The notes under the pieces are model-generated. The model ran no database searches, was not told where the DNA came from, and worked only from the letters and a program-made list of their open reading frames with translations. The translations under genes were made by a program, and so were the position numbers. A stretch of 64,000 bases of DNA from NCBI GenBank assembly GCA_030762895.1, contig CM061062.1, positions 239,134,019 to 239,198,018 of the forward strand, read 5' to 3'. The stretch comes from Sophora flavescens (Eukaryota > Streptophyta > Magnoliopsida > Fabales > Fabaceae). Positions 34,344-46,600 of the stretch are shown here, in pieces. The first letter of the stretch is position 1, and the number at the start of each line of letters is the position of its first letter.

Positions 34344-34603
34344 ATGGCATCAAAACCATCAAAACAAGGTGTGAAATCAAAGAGATTCGGATTCCACAAC
34401 TCCAAAGCTGCTAATTCGGCATCCTCTTCGACAACATCGTCTTCGAAACAGTTTCCGGAAACATCGGTTGATGGTCAGAGCTCACCTGCATCTTCTTCGG
34501 CTCGGAGTAAGCCCCTGCATCATTTTTATCCAGAAACTGTGCCTTTGGATACACAAAGAGCCAAAGAAAATGTCACTGTGACTGTCCGGTTTCGGCCTCT
34601 GAA
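34344..34603 (+). CDS. Kinesin exon 1
   Basis: Residues 1-86 and two bases of codon 87. Ser-rich N-terminal extension with basic KSKRFGF, then AKENVTVTVRFRPL, the first strand of the motor core. Donor GTGAGT. Confidence 0.93.
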
Positions 34604-37600
34604 GTGAGTGTTGCTTTCTGAAATTCATATATCATTGTTGTGACTGTGTTCTACATGTACCTGTTGTTTTGACTGAGGTCTATGTGTTGGACAGTCCAAG
34701 GGAAATTCGTCAAGGAGAGGAGATTGCTTGGTATGCAGACGGAGAAACTATAGTGCGGAACGAGTATAACCCGTCCATAGCATATGCATATGGTATGATA
34801 TGCAAAACTCTGACATTTATGAATGGGTTTTCTGTTTACATTTATTCATTTGAGTATGGTAGAGAGTCCCGAAGTATTGGAATTTTCCATTTTTTATTTT
34901 TGTGTTTTGGGGAGGGGGGTCTTAACGAAAGAAACTTGTATTTGAAGGAATCTTCCTTAGACGAAGCTAATAAGAAAGCCAGTCACCAAACAAAAACAAA
35001 GCAATTATTAATTCAAAATATGAAGGGAAATTCATGTGCTGAATACCTAAGAGAGGCCAAGTAAGAAATCTTGTTTCCTGATGCATGATTTAGAAAAGAG
35101 ACCTTCTTTGGAAATTCCAATCATCCCTTTCTAACCAAAGGTACCAAAGTGCTCTCGGCCAAAGAACTTTTCCTTCCTTGCTACTTTTGAAACCTCTAAA
35201 ATTTATCATCAGAAAATACTTCATGTTTTGGGGACATAGCCATGGTTCACCAAATACTCCAAAAGCAACTCTCCCTCTAAATGTAGCTTGCCTCTGGATA
35301 ATGTAGAAACAAATGATGCAACTGTTTCTGAATTAGGACAATGCATCAGACACTTATAGGTGATTAGGCCTTGTTAGGTGTATGGCTCTGCTGCATATCA
35401 ATAAGTAAACCTTGTTAAGTACAGCCGCCCGAATGAAAGACTTGACCTTAAATACCTTATATAGAGTTTTGGATTTCTAAACAGTGTCTCAAGAAGTAAA
35501 TTTTATGTGTCTGGAGAATGAGTGAGAAGTTGGAAGAAGGATCTGTAACAAAACCCAAAAGGGACTCTAGTTCGAAGTACCTTCCACTCAGAATCCTAGA
35601 GAAATGGGAATCCCAAGAAATATTGGAGCCCTAAGCCCCTAACTTATTTAAAATCGAGGATGGTGGAATTATGCAATGAAAAACTGCCATAGAGGTGACA
35701 GATGAGGAAAAGCTCATGAAGAAAAATATCTCTGCCTATATTTACTCCTAAAATTTAATGCACTTTCCATTACCTACTTTTATGGAAGTTAGTCGTCTGA
35801 ACAAAATGAGAAATATTACTCAAAAATGAATTTCAAGGACTTAAATGAGATGTATCGATTTCTGGATTGGCAATTTGGCAACCTATTCCGATGTAAACCA
35901 TACTTTCTCCTTTATAACTAGGTGCCAAAAGAGGAATTCTTGAGGTAAATGGCATAGGCGTTTGCTAGTCAAACAATGTTTTCGGACACCAAGCAATCTC
36001 CTTGCCACTGAAGGATTTCTCTATAGAAGGAACCCTAAATAAGAAAATATCATTTGAGGACCTGGCAGTTCGCATCCGACCAAATTAGTGAAAGAATTGA
36101 GAAGCTAATTATCTATGTTAATTCTGGCCTACCACTCTTTGTTATGTTAATTTTCAAGCCAATATAAAAACAATAACATAAGCCTTATCCACTAAGTGAA
36201 TCAGCTACATGTATCAATATTAGCAATTGGGCTATCCAACAAAAACCAAAACTGCTCTAAAACCATTTACCGCAATGCCTTTATTAGAAGAGTAATAATA
36301 TTTGAAGAGTAATGATATCCTAATGCTCACAACATAGGCAGATTAATAATATTTGAAGAAGAGTAATGGTACTCACAAAACTGTCATGATCCTATTTGAG
36401 AGAAGGGTTCCAAATTTAATGAAACTGTACATTTATCACTGTTGGAAATTTGCCTTAATTCCAATTTGCCCCTAGCTGTCTTAATTGCGGCAACTTTGTG
36501 CTGCCTTCATTGCAGCCATCGGCACCTTTGTTGTCTTTGGCATGAGGGGTGTGTTTAGTCCCACATCGCCTAGAGATGTGACTTAAGTTGTGCTTATAAA
36601 GCTTGAGCAATCCTCACCTTACAAGCCGGTTTTGTAGGGTTGAGTTAGGCCCAAAATCTAAGATGGTATCAGAGCCTATCCTAGATCGGTTGTTGGGTTA
36701 TCCGCATCATCCACACTTCAGGCCCATTGGGCCTAGGAGTGAAGGGGTGTGTTGGAAATCCGCCTTAATTGTGGTCTGCCCCTAGCCGTCTTAATTGCGG
36801 TAACTTTGTGCTGCCTTCATTGCAGCCACCAGCACCTTCATTGTGTTGGATATGAGGGGTGTGTTTAGTCCCACATCGTCTAGAGATATGGCCTAAGTTG
36901 TACTTATAAAGCTTGGGCGGTCCTCACCTTACAAGCCGGTTTTGTATGTTTGAGTTAGGCCCAAAATCTAAGAATCACAAATCAAAATTTTCATCATGTG
37001 CTTTTCATTCTCAAGAGTCAAATATATTGTACTCCCTCCCTCTCTTGATTTGTCATTGTTGTTTATTAAAGTATCAATTTTCTTTTTATTGCTTCTAGAT
37101 CGCGTCTTTGGTCCCACAACCACAACACGTCATGTCTATGATGTTGCGGCTCAGCATGTTGTTAGCGGCTCTATGGAGGGCATCAATGGTAATTGACACA
37201 TTGAACTTACTACTTACAGCCTATTCAGCAAGGTCAAAGAAAAAAATCTATTTGTGCTTTAATCAAATTATTTCTTTCTTTTCCCTTAATATACAGATCG
37301 CATTTTGGGTGTATGCTTTTGAAATAATACTAAATACAAGTCTTATTGTGATATGATTTAGTGTAGTTTGATATTGCTGATCAACTCTTAGTTGGATACT
37401 ACTATTCATTGAAATCCGAAGTTGTTATTTTGACTTTGGTAGGTACATTAAAAGATTTAAGAGCAATGCATTTCTAATCAAAGATATCCAAATTTTGTTT
37501 ATCAAACATGACAAAATCAGAAAAAATTGTGCAACTATGGTATTGAATACCTTTTAGAAATATTCTGAAGGAGTGCCACTGCCATGGCATGCATACAATT

Positions 37601-40600
37601 TTGATCAAGTTGTCAAGAAGGCATACGACTTCTCTTATAAAAGTTGATAAAATAAGATTGCAAACCACATGTTTGCTTAGGTAGGTAGTCAGATCATGAT
37701 TTAACCTCTAGAGGTTTGAGACTGGACATCTTAGCAATCAGTTCACATAATGTTGTCATTTTACAAATTAACCAGTGGGTTTGAACCTTTGCATAATTCA
37801 TGGGGCAAGAAAATGATGTAACTTCATGGTTTGGACCATGGAAGTTTTTGCGATACATCACAGTTCTAATGAGTGGCAGTCATCCAATTTCCAGGTTATA
37901 GAAACCTATTCATTTTTAGCTTGTTCTTCTTGAAGTTAACCATTCCAATTAAAGTCATCGTGCATGGAGATCTATGTGGCTGAGGAATTTCTAGATTGTT
38001 TTCTCAATTGCATACCTGGCATATTAAGTAATTAACAATTGAACTCCTTTGGTTTTCGTCACAGGTACAATATTTGCATATGGGGTAACAAGCAGTGGGA
38101 AGACTCATACAATGCATGTGAGACCACATTTATGTTCTGCCTTCATCTTGTTGATCTGCATGTTTATGATAAACTTACCTATTTATTTATGTTTGTTAAG
38201 GTTTTCAATGTCATGTTCTTTAGGTTATTAAACCACACTTGAATAACAAAGGCGCAATCCCTTAATTGACAATATTTTTCTGATATATTATTGACGAGCT
38301 GATAATTTGAGGTTGTTTCTCTTTGTTGAGTTTAATGTTTTTTTAATTTTTTTTATGGAGATGTAGAATTAAGTTCCATGATGAACTATCTCAATAGACT
38401 TGCAACTTTTTTTTGGTTTCAGCTGCAGTTACAACTTTTAGCCTTCCTATGTTATGATTATGAATTTATGAAATATGTAAAATTACAGGAGAATGTGACC
38501 TCCATCTGGTCATCGGGATTAGACTTACTTCAAATTGTTCATGTAAATGGATCATTCTATTTAAACTTGTTAAAAGTTGCCAGTGGGTACAGATATGCTA
38601 TAACTTTTAAAGCTCCATCCCTTTCTCTTTCCTGCAGGCCTCTACTCCACTCCTTGTTTTCTTTGAAAGTTCTGCTAGAAAGAGAAAGGGATGGAGCTTT
38701 AAAAGTTATAGCATATCCTGTAGATTTGCTAACAGGATGGCAGTACTAGCTCTAATAGAGTTGATAGAAACTAGAAAAGAAGAGAGAAGAAGAAACAGAG
38801 AAACAGAACTGAAAAACAGAAATTCTTGAATGTTATTATTGTTACCAATCTTTACAGTGAATGCTCTATTTATACAAGATGTGTGCAACTGATTGTCTAA
38901 CTGTCAGATGCAGTGCACTATAGTTATAGTGCACTGTTACATATTGTAATATACCCTAGTATACTCTAATATACCCCCTTTAAACTGAAGGTGGGTTGAC
39001 TAATGTATATATGTCAAATACTCTGAGTTTCCTGCGCAACTCTTCAAACTTCAGCTGTGACAGGGGCTTGGTAAGAAGATCAGCAGGCTGATCCTGCCCA
39101 GGAATGTGAGTGACTACTAAAGTCTTGTTAACTACTTTTTCTCTGACAAAAAAGAGATCCAATTCCATGTGCTTTGTGCGAGAATGAAGCACTGGGTTGT
39201 GAGACAGAGCCACTGTGCTCAAATTGTCACAAAAAAATTCTGGTATAGTGGTTAGAAACTGCAGTTCTTTGAGCAGAGACTGTATCCAAATCAACTCGAT
39301 GCGATGTTAGCTAGGCTTCTATATTCGCCTCCGTGCTAGACCTTGCCACAAGTTGTTGTTTCTTTGACCACCATGAGACAATGTTTGGTCCAAGAAAGAT
39401 GCAAGACCACAAAAGCAGACTGCGATCATCCGGGTCACTGCCCAATCTGCATCACAAAAGGCTTTTAGTGGCGAAGTTTGTGAGGATCTGCAGACCTGCA
39501 AGAGCGAGGCCATGAGTAATGGTGCCCTGGAGATATCTAAGTATTCGTTTCTGACCTTCCAATGTTCCTCTAGTGGCTGGGATAGGAATTGACAAGCTTT
39601 ATTTACACTCGAAACTTATTTCTCGGTCTTGTAATAGTTGCATATTGCAAGGCCCCAACAACCGATCTGTATAGGGAAGGGTCTTGCATATAGTTAGACC
39701 CATATTTGGTCAGCTTGCAGTTTGCTAACCATTGGTGTAGGCGGAGGTTTGGCTTCTCCCATTTTGGATTTTTGTAAAAGATCCTTGATGTACTTGGTTT
39801 GAGAGAGAAGTAATGAGCCATTGAGAACCTTCTTGACCTCTATTCCCAAGAAGTAATCCAAATTTCCCGGATGTTTTAAGGAGAAGGTCAGTGTTTAGTT
39901 TGGTGATCAGTTCTTTGTATCAGTTGTGGAGAAGTCCCCGTAATGATAATATCGTCCACATAGACCAAGTACATACAGTTTATGAGAGGTCGCTGATTGG
40001 ATGAAAAGTGAGGGGTCACATTTGCTCTTTGTGAACCCAAAAGTGATAAGGGTGTTTGAGAGCTGTCAAACCAGGCTCTAGGAGCTTGCTTGAGCCCATA
40101 AATTGCCTTTTGAAGCTTGCAAACCGGATTCTTATTCGGATTTTCAAACCCAGGTTGGTCACTGCATGTATACTTCTTCCTCCAAGTAGCCATTAAGAAA
40201 GGCATTATTAACATCAAGTTGTTGGATAGCCCATTGATGAGTGAGAGCAATAGTAAGAATGAGTCTAACTGTGACAGGCTTGACAACAGGTGAAAAAGTT
40301 TCAGTGTAGTCACAGCCATGTTGTTGATGGTATCCCTTGGCAACCAACCTTGCCTTGTACTTGTTGATCGAGCCATCAGGATTTTCTTTCACCTTGAATA
40401 CCCATTTGCAGCCTATAGCTTGCCTGTTTGGAGGCAACTCAGCTAGTGTCCAGGTCTGATTCTTAATTAGAGCAGAGTATTCAGCATCCATGGCTGCCTT
40501 CCAACAAGGACTGGATAAGGCTTCCTTAACCGTATTTGGTTCAGCATGTGTAAGAAGAACTCTAGGAACAGTTCTGGACATGCAAATTCCAGACTTGGAC

Positions 40601-43600
40601 CTAGTTTGCATAGGGTGTATATTTGTGATTATGGTAGAAGAAGGAGGGACAGCATCAACAGAATCATTATTCTGAGAAGACTCAGCAAGAATAGGACTAA
40701 TAGGATCAGTGGAATGGGGAGAGTGTGTGCTGGAATTTTGAGGAGAAGGTGGAGTATTGGGAGAACTAACTGACTCAGTGGAATGAGGAAGGTATGTGCT
40801 GGAGTTTTGAGGAGAAGGTGAAGTATTAGGAGAATAGAATGGAGGTGACACAGGCTGATCATTAGGAGTAAGATTAGGTACTTGAGGCAGAACAATGAGA
40901 GGTGCACTAGGAGAGGGTGAGGTGATTGGAAAATTAATGTTGGAAGAGGAAGAATCATGACCATGACTGTAAGGAAACCTATATTCATTGAAAAGCACAT
41001 CCTTAGATATATAGATCCTTCCATCAGAGGACAAGCACTTATACCCTTTATGTGAAGTTGAATAGCCTAGGAAAGTGCACTCAGTTGACCTAAACTGCAA
41101 TTTGTTTGCATTGTAGGGCCTTAGGCAGGGAAAGCAAGCACAACCAAACACTTTAAGAAACTTGTAATCTGGTGCCTTGTTATAGAGAGCAGTAAAGGGG
41201 ACCTTGTTATGTAAAGTGGAGGTGGGAAGTCTATTAATCAGGTAAACAGCAGTGATAAAGGCATGGTCCCAGAATTTGATAGGCAATGAGGCTTGAGCAA
41301 GCAAGGATAGGCCTGTGTCAACTATTTGCCTATGCTTCCTCTCAACACTACCATTTTGATGATGAGTGTGAGGACAGATTACTCTATGAATAATTCCTAA
41401 CTCAGCCAAAAACTTACTGAAGGGGCGAAACTCACCACCCCAATCAGTTTGAACAGCCTTTAATGATGGTTTGGAATTGCACAGAAACCATTTGTTGAAA
41501 TTGTTTGAACAAAGTTAAAGCCTCGACTTGTTTTTAAGTAGGTATAACCAAGTGAAACTAGTACATTCATGAAATATAGACATTTAATAAGAGAAACCAG
41601 ATAAGGATAGTGCAGTTTCTTGACCCCATAAGTCAATAAAAACAAGTTCAAATGGTTTACTATAAACAGTAGTAGACAAATGAGAGGGTAGTCTGTGAGA
41701 TTTTCCAACACAACAAGCTGAACAGAAATCACGAGGAGTTTTATTGATATTCACAATATTACATTGTTTGAGTATATCAAGTACAATTGCTTCACTAGGG
41801 TGTCCTAAGCGACAGTGCCACAAATTATAGGTAGATGGCACTCACTGCATTACGAGTTTAGTTCAACAGCATTTACAGAGGAAGAAGGAGAAGTTACATC
41901 AGAAACAAATTGAGTACTAGGATTTATACAATGAGAATTACAATGAAGTAAACTAGAGTCTAAACTTCTTGAGGCAGCAAGAGCAGACTTGGTTGATGAC
42001 CCAGACACTGGAAAACTGGTGAAAACATAGAGTCCATCAGGTCCTACAGTCCCTTCTAAAAGAACCTGATGATCAACCTGAGATTTCACATAGCAAGAGT
42101 TAGGATGAAACTCAAAATATACAGAATTATCTCTAGCAAACTTGCTTACACTAACTAAGTTCTTAGTGATAGCAGGAACATGCAGTAAGTTCTTTAAGGA
42201 AAGAATGACATTTGGATTAAAGGGAGAAGGAAACAATGCTGAACCAGTAGAGAGAATTGGTAAACCTTGGCCATTACTCATGAAGATCTGATTGTCACCA
42301 CACAAATCAGTCCTCTGTCCAAGATTGTTTATGTTTGCAGTGAGGTGATGAGTGGCACCTAAATTCGGATACCAATTTCTTGCATCAAGACCAGAAGATG
42401 CAGCTACCATAGCCATGGCTCCTTGGTGTGAAGGTGGACCTGTGGTTGAATTTTGTGACCCTGGGGAAGGTGGAACAGAACCACTGGGAGCCCAAGGCAG
42501 AGAAGGTGTCTGAGTGTAGTTAGGCTGAAAATTCATATGAGAAACATAAGGAACTCTTGGTGTATTATAACCATATGAAGGTGCACCAAAATTACCACCA
42601 CCATATCCATTATTGAAGCCATTGTTGTAACCAATATTGCCTTGATAATAGCCAGTGTAGTTGCTGTTGTTGTTTCCATTGTAATTACCACCATAGCCGT
42701 TGCCACCAAAGTAGTTTGGATTTGGTTGAAATGAAGGATCAAACCTATGATAGCAATTGAACACATCATGCCCATGCTTAAAACAAAGATGACAGAAAAG
42801 ACCATTTCTTCCACCACGACCACGGCCACGGCCACGGCCATATCGTCCACCACGTCCTCCACGAAAGCCAAGATTAGGGTTACTCGATGAGGGATCTTGA
42901 TAGGCAACAGGATTAGCGGCATTGGAGGCTGAAAGATTTATCTAAGAAACTGGTGGGGGTGGTGGCGCTGAAGTTGGAGTCTGTCCTTGCGCAAGATTCA
43001 CAGAAAGGGAATCAGTCACTGTCTTTTGCCTTGCACGCTCAAGACGACATTCTTGAGTAGTGAGAACAGACTCGATCTCACTGAGCGAGTAAGAATCGAG
43101 TCGACTCTCTATGGCAGTGACAATCGGTTGATACTCGTCAGGTAACCCTTCAAGAATCACATCCAAGTGCTCCTGATGCGTGATCGGAGAACCAATCGAG
43201 ATAAGGGAGTCGACGATTGCCTTGATACGCAGTAGATATTCCGAAATCGTTCTTCCTCCCTTTACTGTGTGACGAAGTTCGGAACGAAGTTGACGACTGC
43301 GAGCCGAGGTGTGCGAGTTGAAGTGCGCATGCACTTCATCCCAAATCTGGAAGGAATGGATGCAACCAACTACTCGAGGAAGAACCGAGTCTGACAGCGT
43401 CGTAAGCAACCAAGAAAAGAGGTGTTGATCTTGTTGCTCCCAAGCAAGATACTCTGGGCTCACAGTGTCGCTTTCACGATCTGCCTCTGTGCGATAGCGA
43501 GTAGGGACTTGGGGACAAAAGACGAAGCGTTCGAGGCGATTGGATTTGATAACAGCTTCGACGTGTTATTTCCAAACAAGAAAGTTCTTGTCGTTCAGTT

Positions 43601-46600
43601 TTGACGTGACGACGATTGAAAGATTGGGCGGTGGAACCGCGGGAGCCGGTGGCGGCGGAGGAGGAGGAGCTTCGGCCATGATCAAACCTTAAGCTCTGGA
43701 TACCATAATAGAGTTGATAGAAACTAGAAAAGAAGAGAGAAGAAGAAACAGAACTGAAAAACAGAAAAGCTCCAATTTCTGGTCTTATTTTGAGACATAA
43801 TTGTTCTACCTTAAAGGAAAGTGAAATTTCCAATATTTGTCATATGTGCATAACAAGTTTAAGGCTTCAAGCCAATTACTTCTTTTTGTCAGTTGTTTAT
43901 GTGACTGGAAACCATGAATAAGCTTTTGCATTCCTTCTCTGCTACTTAATAATATGTTATGCTACATCACCAGATAACAAATTAATTAATACTATCTGCT
44001 ATTGTGACAATTGCTGATATTGTCAAACTGTGAATTTGTATTGGGTAGTGTGACATTATATCATTATCTGCTCATAGCTCAGAAGTTCATATTATACCTC
44101 TTGCTCATAGGTTCATATTGCAGGGTGATCAAAGATCTCCTGGAATCATACCTCTTGCTGTGAAGGATGCTTTTAGCATTATCCAAGAGGTATATTAAAT
44201 ACCAGTCTATTTGTGGCACTTTTTTTTTTTTATAGGAATTACATTGATTGTTGTTTCTGCACACCAGACTCCAAACCGAGAGTTTCTACTTCGAGTTTCG
44301 TACTTGGAGATCTACAATGAGGTGGGTTCTTCCAGCTTTCTTGTGATGCTATGTTCATGCTGATTGCATGAAAAGAAATTTGATTAATGCTGCTTTGTTC
44401 TTCTTCACACTGCTATCCTCAAAACTTTGTTTAATTTTAGGTGGTTAATGACTTATTAAACCCGGCAGGTCAGAACTTAAGAATCAGAGAGGATGCTCAG
44501 GTGCCAATTATAGCTTTTCTTACCTTTTCATTATCATATTAATCTTTATTGTATATAACTAAATTAAGAGTAAAGATTTTCTGTTCTGAATTTCTTTGAT
44601 TGCTTCTTTAGTGCCTAATGTTATTATTTTGAAATTCGGTAACCATAATGAACTGAAAATCAAATCTTGGAGGATATCCGTCTTGACTAGAGACAGCAAC
44701 AACCAATGCCTTTTCCCACTGGGTCACCAGGTGGAGTCATGTCTTAAATAGAAACATCATTATGTTAGGCCCCCTATTAAGAAAGTATATGTGAGAAGGA
44801 GGCCGAAACAGCCCAAGCATATTGGGCCAGCTTCAGATTAGTCGGTTAGTTCCAAGGTAGCAAATTAGCAAGATAAATAAAGAATAGAGGGGGGAGAATT
44901 AGTTAGGAAGTTAGTTGGAACTAGAACTAGGAGGAAAAGGCCAAGATCCTGAATCTTGGAGGGAGAACAAGCTGTATTTTTCATTTCTACTATTCTCATT
45001 TGTTTGTAGTTACTTTCTCTGATTTTGGGAGCATTTCCCCAGAGAATTCTTTCTATACTATAGCAAAATTCATCCAAAATCCCTAATTGTTGAACCAGTT
45101 CTATCAACTGGTATCAAAGCTCTCAGATCTTGGGAAAAGATTCATGGTTTCGACGAGAGGAATGGAAACCAGAGTTGAGTTTCTCGAGCGCGGGTACGAG
45201 ACTGTCATGGCGACGCGCGAAGAATTGCAAGAACTGAGAAGAGTCGTAGATGAAGAACGACTTGAGAGAATCGAAACGAGAAGGCAACTCGGAGAACTTC
45301 TCGAGACGGTGCGCGGATTGACAAGCCGCAGCACTAGGGAAGGAAACGGAGGAGAACCCGCCAGCGAATCGCAGGTCCGAGATGAACGATGGAGGAAATT
45401 GGAGGTGCCGGTGTTCGACGGCAGCGATGCGTATGGTTGGGCGAATCGTGTGGAGCGTTATTTCGAGTTGAAGGGACTGAGTGGCGAAGAGAAGCTACAA
45501 GCTGTGATGGTGGCTATGAAAGGTAAGGCCCTGACTTGGTATCAGTGGTGGGAATATTGCGCTCAGAACCCTACCTGGCAACAGTTTCGCTCCGATGTGA
45601 TTCGAAGGTTCCAGCCATCGATGATCCATAGTCCTTTTGAACTATTGTTGAGCCTCAAACAGACCGGGACAGTCGAAGAGTATAGGGAACAATTCGAGTT
45701 GTATGCGGGACCGCTTATGAAAGAAGCTCAACCCGATTGCTTGAAGGGGATCTTTCTTAATGGACTCAAAGAGGTGATTAGGGCTGAATTGAAGCTACAC
45801 AAAGCAGACACTATAGCGGAATTGATTGATTTGGTCCAGAGTATTGATGAGAAAAACTTGCTGATGAATAAAGGGAGTCAGTCGCTACCAAGAAATGGGG
45901 CCACAACAAGAAGTGCAAGTAGTACACGTTTGATCACATGGGAACCAGGGAACAAGAACCAAACTCAGCCTGCATCAGTGACAGGGAGTTCAGGGAATGA
46001 TTCCAATAATCTGAAATCTACAGGATCTTTCAAGGGAAGGAACTTTCGAAGACTGAATGATGCAGAACTCCAAGAGAAATCTAGAAGAGGCCTTTGTTTC
46101 AGATGTGATGAGAAATGGGGCCCAGGCCACATCTGTGTTAACAAACAATTACAAATTTTGATCCTGGACGAAGAAGATGCTAATAAAATCGAAGAAACAG
46201 AGGAAGAATTGGAGATGAAGCAGTTACAGTTATCCTTGTATAGTATTACTGGATTGACCTCAAAAAAATCAATCAAGATGTTAGGCACCTTAGCTGGTAG
46301 ACAGGTGGTAATTTTGGTGGATTGTGGAGCCTCTCATAACTTCATCTCTGCCACCACAGTAAGAGAATGTGATTTACAGGTATCTCCAACCCCTCAATAT
46401 TCAGTAGAAGTTGGGGATGGAAGGAAAATTTTGTGTAAAGGCATATGTACACAGTTAATGCTTTTAATACAAGGGTTAGAAATCCAGCAAGACTTTTTTG
46501 TTTTCGAATTGGGGGGAGTTGATATAGTGCTGGGTATGGAATGGTTATCTAGCCTTGGTGAGATTCGGGCTAACTTCAAAGAACTTTCACTTAAGATTCC

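Noticed and set aside
34669..35064. 131-codon ORF covering kinesin exon 2
   Set aside because: Only 34695-34792 is exon. The rest is intron read-through after a good GTATGA donor.
38378..38749. 123-codon ORF in kinesin intron 4
   Set aside because: Runs through intron sequence and the inverted repeat; no similarity recognised.
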